Below the pieces are notes generated by a model. It worked only from the letters and a program-made list of their open reading frames with translations, ran no database searches and was not told the DNA's origin. A program made the position numbers and the translations under genes. Of a stretch of 64,000 nt of DNA, positions 58,938-64,000 are shown piece by piece. How positions within the stretch are numbered: position 1 is the stretch's first letter; each line of letters opens with the position of its first letter. The stretch is from a virus: positions 33,359 through 97,358 of the IMG/VR virus record IMGVR_UViG_3300025411_000012. One strand, 5' to 3'.

Positions 58938-60113
58938 TCAATAACCTGTTGCAAACCAAATAACACTACTGCCGCCATTGGCACCGTTGTGTGTTTTGTT
59001 GTTTATTAGAGTTAGGCCTTGTGCTGATATACTTACAATCTGAGACATCATAGCATAATTTGTAGTAGCCGCTGAGTTTTGTACAACTGTTTGTGCATTA
59101 ACACAGGCATTTGGAAATCCGGGAGTTGAATATCCTGGTAATGTCGGAAACACCACAGACCCTTGATTATCGAATGGAATATATGAACTTACACCCCACA
59201 TCCATATCATTCCTCCAGGAAATACCTGATATCCGCCGTTAGCATTAAATGACGAATCCCATGAATTAACATTTAGTACTAGAGTTGGTGAAGCATCGTT
59301 GTTAGAATCTGCAAGAGTAAGATTACCTGCTACCATTAATCCGTTTAATACTGTATTTGCAGAGTTTGATGTATAGTTTCCCACTAGATTTACATCGCCA
59401 GTGATATTAGTATTACTATTAACATATACATTACCACTAACTCCCATACCGCCTTGTACCTGTAAGGCACCTGATGTAGTTGAAGTTGAATCGTGTCCGT
59501 CTGTTAGAGTGACTATTCCTGCAAATGCTGACGAAATTAAATTACTAACTGTACTGGCATTAATAACAGTGTAGTCCTGAAAAATAGGATTTGTAATGTT
59601 TATTCCTACATCGTCAAATCCAGGATCTGGACTAACATAAATGGTATATCCATCTACACCTGTGACAGTATAAACTGTGGTTGTATTAACAGGTGTAAAT
59701 GAAGCACCTGGTAAAATATTTGTTGTAGTATTGAAAGTTGTAATAGAATGTGAACTAGACGAAATACTTTTAACTGCTATTGGTATAACATTAGGAAAAA
59801 ATGCTATAGATCCTACAGCAGCAGTCCCATTAGGATTAACACCTTGAACTTTAGTTTCGTTTGATGAACCTACAGTAATAAAGTTGTTAGCACCTAACTG
59901 TAAAGTTTGTGACGCAACTATAGTAGTTGCAGTAACACTTGGGGCATTTATATTAGACGGTGGACTAGCCAACGCATTCATATAAGAATCTAAACTTGCC
60001 AAGGCCTGTTTAATATTTCCAAAATTATCGCGAAATCCTTGAGCATTGTTAAGTACTCCGGATGTTGGGTAGTTTACATTAATTTTGTTAATATATGGCA
60101 GTGCCGATGTCAT
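58938..60113 (-). CDS. Fibre-like structural protein, paralogue C
   Basis: 391 residues. Shares YPTSGVLNNAQGFRDNFGNI, the SLDSYMNALA block and VFPGGMIWMWGVSS with the other two. The central extra segment is closest to that of paralogue A (VNTTTVYTVTGVDGYTIYV). Late-type box 20 bases upstream. Confidence 0.78.
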   Translation of the reverse strand: MTSALPYINKINVNYPTSGVLNNAQGFRDNFGNIKQALASLDSYMNALASPPSNINAPSVTATTIVASQTLQLGANNFITVGSSNETKVQGVNPNGTAAVGSIAFFPNVIPIAVKSISSSSHSITTFNTTTNILPGASFTPVNTTTVYTVTGVDGYTIYVSPDPGFDDVGINITNPIFQDYTVINASTVSNLISSAFAGIVTLTDGHDSTSTTSGALQVQGGMGVSGNVYVNSNTNITGDVNLVGNYTSNSANTVLNGLMVAGNLTLADSNNDASPTLVLNVNSWDSSFNANGGYQVFPGGMIWMWGVSSYIPFDNQGSVVFPTLPGYSTPGFPNACVNAQTVVQNSAATTNYAMMSQIVSISAQGLTLINNKTHNGANGGSSVIWFATGY

Positions 60114-60132
60114 TGTTATCTCCAGATAGTCT

Positions 60133-60140
60133 TATTTATT
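60133..60140 (-). promoter_or_regulatory. Late-promoter-like box AATAAATA
   Basis: One mismatch from TATAAATA, 19 bases before paralogue C's start. Confidence 0.5.
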
Positions 60141-60148
60141 GTTAAAAA

Positions 60149-62029
60149 TCAATCAAAAAAGAACATCTGCCATAGTCTACAGTTATCTTGATTATATCCA
60201 AAATATCCCAGTGCAGAATGTAGGTATCCTGCGTTAAAAATAACTAATCTGTTGTAAACATTTCCGATAACATCTACAGGTTCTAAAATAGTTTTATCTA
60301 GATTTTGCGAACCCGGTCTAAACGCCTCCATAATGCCTTCTTGACTGTTATGGAACACTCTATTCTTTTTAATGGCATGTGTGCCTGTACCTGTTTCGAA
60401 AGGAGCATCGGGAGTTAGATAAATCATAGCAGCCCATTTTTGACTGTCGCAATGATAAACTAATGGCTCACCTTCTGTGTTATATTGAAAACGACCATTC
60501 ATACCATGTTCTTCCCACGCAGTGATTTCGCGACCCATGATACGTTCAAACTCAGGTTTTAGTTCAGGGAATAAAAACTGTTTAAAAGTTCTACGTCCAA
60601 TATATCCCCGACCGATACCACCTTGATGATATTCTTGTTCAAGTGCAAACTTTCTAATAGCATCCGGATCTTTATAAAAGTTATCTACGACCCAAAATCC
60701 CGGTCTAGGATTGCTATTGATTTTGCTATTAGAAATAACAGTATTAATACTTCTATTAATGAGAGGTGCCTTAACTACAGTAGGCTCTGGGAACATATAG
60801 TCTCCAGCATACTGTAAATTATATTCAGTAACATTCTGCATCTTAGCAAGCACTTCCGCATCTATTAGATCAGGGTGTGCCCACCAATCTTCATAACTGT
60901 GAAGTTTATTATATCCAATGTCGTTGGCAACTAATACATACCCTTTAGATTTCAAAAACTCTCTAGACTGGTCTCGTATTGATTGATCAACATAGTAATC
61001 GTGTTCATAAGTGATTACCGCAAACTTGTGTGTGTCGAATGGTATTTTTTTTAAGATATTAAATGTTTGCTCAGGAGGATCGCAATCTAGTTGAAGAAAA
61101 TCTATTGTCTTTTCTAAGTTAACTTTATCAATGAACTTGGTGTAATCAATTTGTGTAGCGTCTAAACAAAACACTAGATTATTTCTTTCGTTCATGAACT
61201 TTTCAACAAGTTCCCTGTTAAAATCAATACTAGCGCCAGTCCATCCGAATTTAGTTTCTAATAATGCTGTGTTATTGCTTTTAAATGGATCGGCACTACC
61301 TATTTCTAAATAAGTTCCGTTTGTTTTTCCATTTAACATAGATAGCACAAACATGTCTTGATATGATTGCGAATAGTTGTCATCGATTGTTTCGATGTTA
61401 TTAAACTTAAATCGTATATTGTCTAACATTGACTTTTTATATTTAGATACTGTATATCGAGTTGCTGTATTTTGAGGATAACCAATAGAGTTAAGATTAT
61501 TTTCTACAATATTTGAAAATAACTCTTCCATAGGATAGTTGTATTTTAGATCAGCCATGATTTCTCGGGCCTCTTCATTTTTACCAACCCACCATGCTGC
61601 TACACCTTTTTGGAAATATAATCCATACCACCCCGGATATAATACATCTGATCGTAATGGATCTTGATTAAACTCACATATTGTTAGCCCTAATACAGCA
61701 AATGTATAAGAGTTTTGCCAATCTTTTTTCTTTTCGTATAATCTGCTTAACAAGAAATATGCTTCTGGTCTGTTGTGTATTAGTACGATGGCTTTTTGTA
61801 AGATTGCTTCTTCGGTCATGTCTCTGAGACCTTGCCGATCAAAACATCTAGCACATTTAAGTAATGCTTCATATTGTTTTAAATCGTCAGTGGCACGTTC
61901 TGCGGCACGTAGATAAAAACTCAATGCAGCACCTGTTTGACCTAATGAATCGTATTCCAGTGCTAGGTTAAAATTAGCATCCGAATCTTCTGGGTTATCA
62001 ATGTAATAAGAAAGTTGTGTTAGTTGCAT
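60149..62029 (-). CDS. TPR + FkbM-type methyltransferase + 2OG-dioxygenase-like fusion
   Basis: 626 residues in three parts. Residues ~1-170: TPR-like helical repeats (ANFNLALEYDSLGQTGAAL; AYFLLSRLYEKKKDW). ~215-390: SYQDMFVLSMLNGKTNGTYLEIGSADPF, an FkbM-type SAM-binding fold (EIGSADP for SAM) with DFLQLDCDPPE. ~430-626: FWVVDNFYKDPDAIRKFAL, then YHCDSQKWAAMIYLTPDAP with a His-x-Asp pair and a late NAGYLHSALGYFG His, a DUF6445-like 2OG-Fe(II) oxygenase pattern. It lies among fibre and propeller genes, so a virion modification role is possible. Confidence 0.8.
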   Translation of the reverse strand: MQLTQLSYYIDNPEDSDANFNLALEYDSLGQTGAALSFYLRAAERATDDLKQYEALLKCARCFDRQGLRDMTEEAILQKAIVLIHNRPEAYFLLSRLYEKKKDWQNSYTFAVLGLTICEFNQDPLRSDVLYPGWYGLYFQKGVAAWWVGKNEEAREIMADLKYNYPMEELFSNIVENNLNSIGYPQNTATRYTVSKYKKSMLDNIRFKFNNIETIDDNYSQSYQDMFVLSMLNGKTNGTYLEIGSADPFKSNNTALLETKFGWTGASIDFNRELVEKFMNERNNLVFCLDATQIDYTKFIDKVNLEKTIDFLQLDCDPPEQTFNILKKIPFDTHKFAVITYEHDYYVDQSIRDQSREFLKSKGYVLVANDIGYNKLHSYEDWWAHPDLIDAEVLAKMQNVTEYNLQYAGDYMFPEPTVVKAPLINRSINTVISNSKINSNPRPGFWVVDNFYKDPDAIRKFALEQEYHQGGIGRGYIGRRTFKQFLFPELKPEFERIMGREITAWEEHGMNGRFQYNTEGEPLVYHCDSQKWAAMIYLTPDAPFETGTGTHAIKKNRVFHNSQEGIMEAFRPGSQNLDKTILEPVDVIGNVYNRLVIFNAGYLHSALGYFGYNQDNCRLWQMFFFD

Positions 62030-62030
62030 T

Positions 62031-63035
62031 TTATTCTTTCAATAAATCTGCTAAAAGTGATTCTGGCATTTTAACAATAAATGCAGCATTATCTTGGAAT
62101 CCAAAGGACAACAATAAGTCTCCTTTATAAAATGTTGCTCCACAGCAAAACTCGATATCAGCCTTCATGAAACTAAATGTGTCAGTATATTTGATCAAGT
62201 TCCAGTTTTTATCCCAAACTAGAAATCTATGAAGATATGTTCCGTCCTTTTCTCCTGCAGGACTCTTAAACAAGTTTACCTCGTGTATCAAAGCAATATA
62301 ATAATCGCCGTACGGAATAACATGGCTACTTCCTCTAAAGTCTGGAACTCCTTGAATGTACGTGGTTTCATCTAAATGAATAGTAGTTGTAGTATTGTTT
62401 ACCGGATCAAATTTTACAACTTCTGTTGGATTACACCATTTAACGTATGTAAACGGTTGATCCAAGACTGGCATCCAGTTTTTTTCGCAATATGTATCGT
62501 TTAGTTTAGTAGCGGGGATTCTTGTTCTTTTTATTTCTTTTGCTGAGCTACTTGAAATCTCTAACTCAGACAGTTCCATACGTCCTTGTCCATTAGTTGT
62601 GGTATCTCTACGAACACCACAATGATAAAGCGTATCATTCCATCGAAATAATCTAGCATCTTCTAGACCAATAAACTCCCAAAGTGGTTCTACATCTAAC
62701 TTTGATGTATCTACTTTGTTTACTGTTTTAATGGTTAAATCTTCATTTAGTTCAGCAATATAATTCCAAGTACGCAGTTTAATATCGTTTTCAGGATGAA
62801 TATATTGTAAAGGCCCCCAACGATGTTGGAATTGTTTGCGCTCAGAATGGTATAATGTATAGTTTACATGGCGAATGTTACACAGGATTTTGTCTCCATC
62901 TATATAAATGGAAGGGTTCATTAATCCAGTGCCATTGGTTTGATCTGCTGGAATTATGAGTGGATGTATGCTGCCACCGGCATCTATGGCACATTTGACC
63001 AAGCCGTACTTTTTAAATTTGGATATTAAGCTCAT
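62031..63035 (-). CDS. GH130-like five-bladed beta-propeller protein
   Basis: 334 residues. GLEDARLFRWNDTLYHCGVR resembles the GH130 signature for mannoside phosphorylases and related hydrolases; PSIYIDGDKILCNIRH and NPTEVVKFDP blades follow. It has no signal peptide. Located between the collagen-like fibre and the oxygenase fusion. Possibly a glycan-active tail or sugar-processing enzyme; whether it is catalytic is unproven. Confidence 0.72.
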   Translation of the reverse strand: MSLISKFKKYGLVKCAIDAGGSIHPLIIPADQTNGTGLMNPSIYIDGDKILCNIRHVNYTLYHSERKQFQHRWGPLQYIHPENDIKLRTWNYIAELNEDLTIKTVNKVDTSKLDVEPLWEFIGLEDARLFRWNDTLYHCGVRRDTTTNGQGRMELSELEISSSSAKEIKRTRIPATKLNDTYCEKNWMPVLDQPFTYVKWCNPTEVVKFDPVNNTTTTIHLDETTYIQGVPDFRGSSHVIPYGDYYIALIHEVNLFKSPAGEKDGTYLHRFLVWDKNWNLIKYTDTFSFMKADIEFCCGATFYKGDLLLSFGFQDNAAFIVKMPESLLADLLKE

Positions 63036-63036
63036 G

Positions 63037-63073
63037 TAACCTTAAATAATTTTAGACAAACTATTTAAGGTTA
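63037..63073 (-). promoter_or_regulatory. 12-bp perfect hairpin covering a ribosome-binding site
   Basis: On the - strand TAACCTTAAATA pairs with TATTTAAGGTTA across a 13-nt loop; the second arm contains the AAGG ribosome-binding site, one base before the start codon of the GH130-like gene. Such hairpins can block translation of read-through transcripts. Confidence 0.55.
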
Positions 63074-63086
63074 GGGGTAGTTGTAC

Positions 63087-64000
63087 TTAACTATTCTTGA
63101 GTGCTGCTATTTCTGTTGTTAACTCTTTAATAGCTTCAATTAATACGCCTACAATATTACCGTAAGCAACACTTAACAATCCATTTTCGTTATCGATAAC
63201 AACTTCTGGTAATATTTTTTGTATTTCTTGAGCAATAACACCTGTACCGTCTTTATTATTATCCAAACGTGTGTATGTTACACCTCGCATAGACATTACT
63301 TTATCTAACGCATTTTGTATAGTTTTTACATCTGTTTTAATACGCTCATCGGAATATGCTGTGACGTTTCCGCCGCAAGTCAAATCTCCGTTATAGGTTA
63401 ATCCACTGCTACCAGTTACACCACTTCCGGTACCGTAAACGACATAACTATTAGAAATACTTAGTGTAGCACCACTGGTACCTTGCGGACCTGTGCCTCC
63501 TGTACTGCCAGTTGATCCTGTGGTACCTTGCGGCCCAGTTGATCCTGTTGATCCGGTATATCCTTGCAGTCCGGTAGAACCATTAGAACCATTAGATCCA
63601 GCAGTTCCTTGTGGTCCAGTAGAGCCTGGATTACCTTGTGGTCCTGCACCTCCAGTAGTTCCCTGTGCACCTGTAGATCCAGTTGTACCTTGAGCGCCTG
63701 TAGCACCAGTAGTTCCTTGCGGTCCGGTAGAACCAACAAATCCTTGGGTACCAGTAGTTCCTTGCGGTCCGGTGGCACCTGTAGTACCTTGTGGTCCCGT
63801 AGCACCTGTTGTTCCCTGAGAACCTGTGCCACCACTGCTACCAGCACTACCTTGTAGACCAGTACTACCCTGAGTACCACTGCCTCCACTGCTACCAGCA
63901 CTACCTTGTAGACCAGTACTACCCTGAGTACCACTGCCTCCACTGCTACCAGCACTACCTTGTAGACCAGTACTACCCTGAGTACCACTGCCTCCACTGC
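63087..64000 (-). CDS. Collagen-like tail fibre with C-terminal S74-type chaperone, 5' part cut off
   Basis: The frame is open to the window end. From the distal end: a Gly-X-Y collagen-like shaft ([18 protein letters not shown] repeats and variants with GPQG), a beta-linker, then the C-terminal [19 protein letters not shown] and [15 protein letters not shown] of the S74/endosialidase chaperone family, which trims itself off after trimer folding (catalytic Ser-Asp in SDERIK). A start-like TTG at 63383 is mid-gene. At least 303 residues are visible. Trimeric fibre or receptor-binding protein. Confidence 0.88.
   Translation of the reverse strand, partial: SGGSGTQGSTGLQGSAGSSGGSGTQGSTGLQGSAGSSGGSGTQGSTGLQGSAGSSGGTGSQGTTGATGPQGTTGATGPQGTTGTQGFVGSTGPQGTTGATGAQGTTGSTGAQGTTGGAGPQGNPGSTGPQGTAGSNGSNGSTGLQGYTGSTGSTGPQGTTGSTGSTGGTGPQGTSGATLSISNSYVVYGTGSGVTGSSGLTYNGDLTCGGNVTAYSDERIKTDVKTIQNALDKVMSMRGVTYTRLDNNKDGTGVIAQEIQKILPEVVIDNENGLLSVAYGNIVGVLIEAIKELTTEIAALKNS
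63834..64000. repeat. 54-bp tandem repeat in the collagen-like gene
   Basis: Identical copies begin at 63834, 63888, 63942 and 63996 (last cut by the window end), each 54 bases, encoding 18 residues of Gly-X-Y. The exact DNA identity indicates recent expansion. Confidence 0.92.

Noticed and set aside
63461-63997. A long Val/Leu-rich frame on the - strand that looks like a membrane protein
   Set aside because: It is the out-of-frame shadow of the collagen-like Gly-X-Y repeats; the real frame continues into the S74-type domain.
63834-64000. 54-bp repeats as a CRISPR array
   Set aside because: Direct head-to-tail copies without spacers, inside a coding frame of Gly-X-Y.
1-64000. tRNA genes, integrase, transposase, reverse transcriptase (diversity-generating element)
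   Set aside because: No supporting sequence on either strand was seen; the only mobile gene recognised is the GIY-YIG endonuclease.

Overview
This window is part of the genome of a large, AT-rich tailed bacteriophage of the T4-like (myovirus) group. The evidence is a T4-type replication set: family-B DNA polymerase (gp43), sliding clamp (gp45), clamp-loader ATPase (gp44) and a T4 RNase H/FEN-like exonuclease. It is joined by a gp31/GroES-like co-chaperonin, PhoH, thymidylate synthase, tail-fibre genes, a GH19 endolysin and T4-late-type TATAAATA boxes. Lipoproteins, spanin-like genes and near-consensus sigma70 promoters point to a Gram-negative host. No photosynthesis genes are present although many small genes resemble those of T4-like cyanophages, so I infer a heterotrophic aquatic host. 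The exact host cannot be read from the sequence.

Layout. Bases 1-11361 (+ strand) hold virion genes: a giant 5'-truncated structural protein containing a seven-repeat FG-GAP propeller, then three smaller tail/fibre-type proteins. From 11358 nearly everything is on the - strand. 11.4-18.8 kb: thyA, small conserved genes, a VWA/metallopeptidase with a MoxR ATPase, and the 5'-3' exonuclease. 19.0-25.6 kb: a tightly overlapping operon, dpdA - unknown - small ORF - queD-like - unknown - glycosyltransferase - cupin - mazG - queE, most simply a 7-deazaguanine DNA-modification pathway, with a GIY-YIG homing endonuclease beside dpdA. 25.6-31.8 kb: gp45, gp43 (with a hairpin before its ribosome-binding site), a DsbA-like DNA-binding protein and a deaminase. 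31.8-39.3 kb: a block in which several proteins begin with an N-terminus like the T4 capsid-targeting sequence, including a ligase-like enzyme, plus a Pol-beta-like nucleotidyltransferase, a HxGH nucleotidyltransferase, a Dps-like protein and an 830-residue modular protein cut into 43-78-residue modules by an almost invariant GVAE repeat. 39.4-44.5 kb: ClpA-like unfoldase, peptide deformylase and J-domain protein. 44.3-48.7 kb: lysis genes (holin candidate, GH19 endolysin, lipoproteins, spanin-like pair). 48.9-50.5 kb (+ strand): phoH and an unknown gene. 50.5-56.6 kb: gp44, small acidic proteins, SDR, cytidylyltransferase, gp31-like co-chaperonin and a DnaE-like fragment. 56.6-64 kb: three paralogous fibre-like proteins, a TPR-FkbM-dioxygenase fusion, a GH130-like propeller and a collagen-like fibre with a C-terminal S74-type chaperone, cut by the window end.

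The most interesting signal is the 31.8-39.3 kb block. Both the N-termini and the GVAE repeats look like sites for a gp21-type prohead protease (hydrophobic-x-Glu followed by a small residue). I propose that this phage packages a set of enzymes and a polyprotein-like internal head protein into the capsid, to be processed and injected with the DNA. This is inference from sequence pattern; no protease gene lies in the window. No tRNA, CRISPR array or insertion sequence was found, and no stretch longer than 300 bases lacks a gene.
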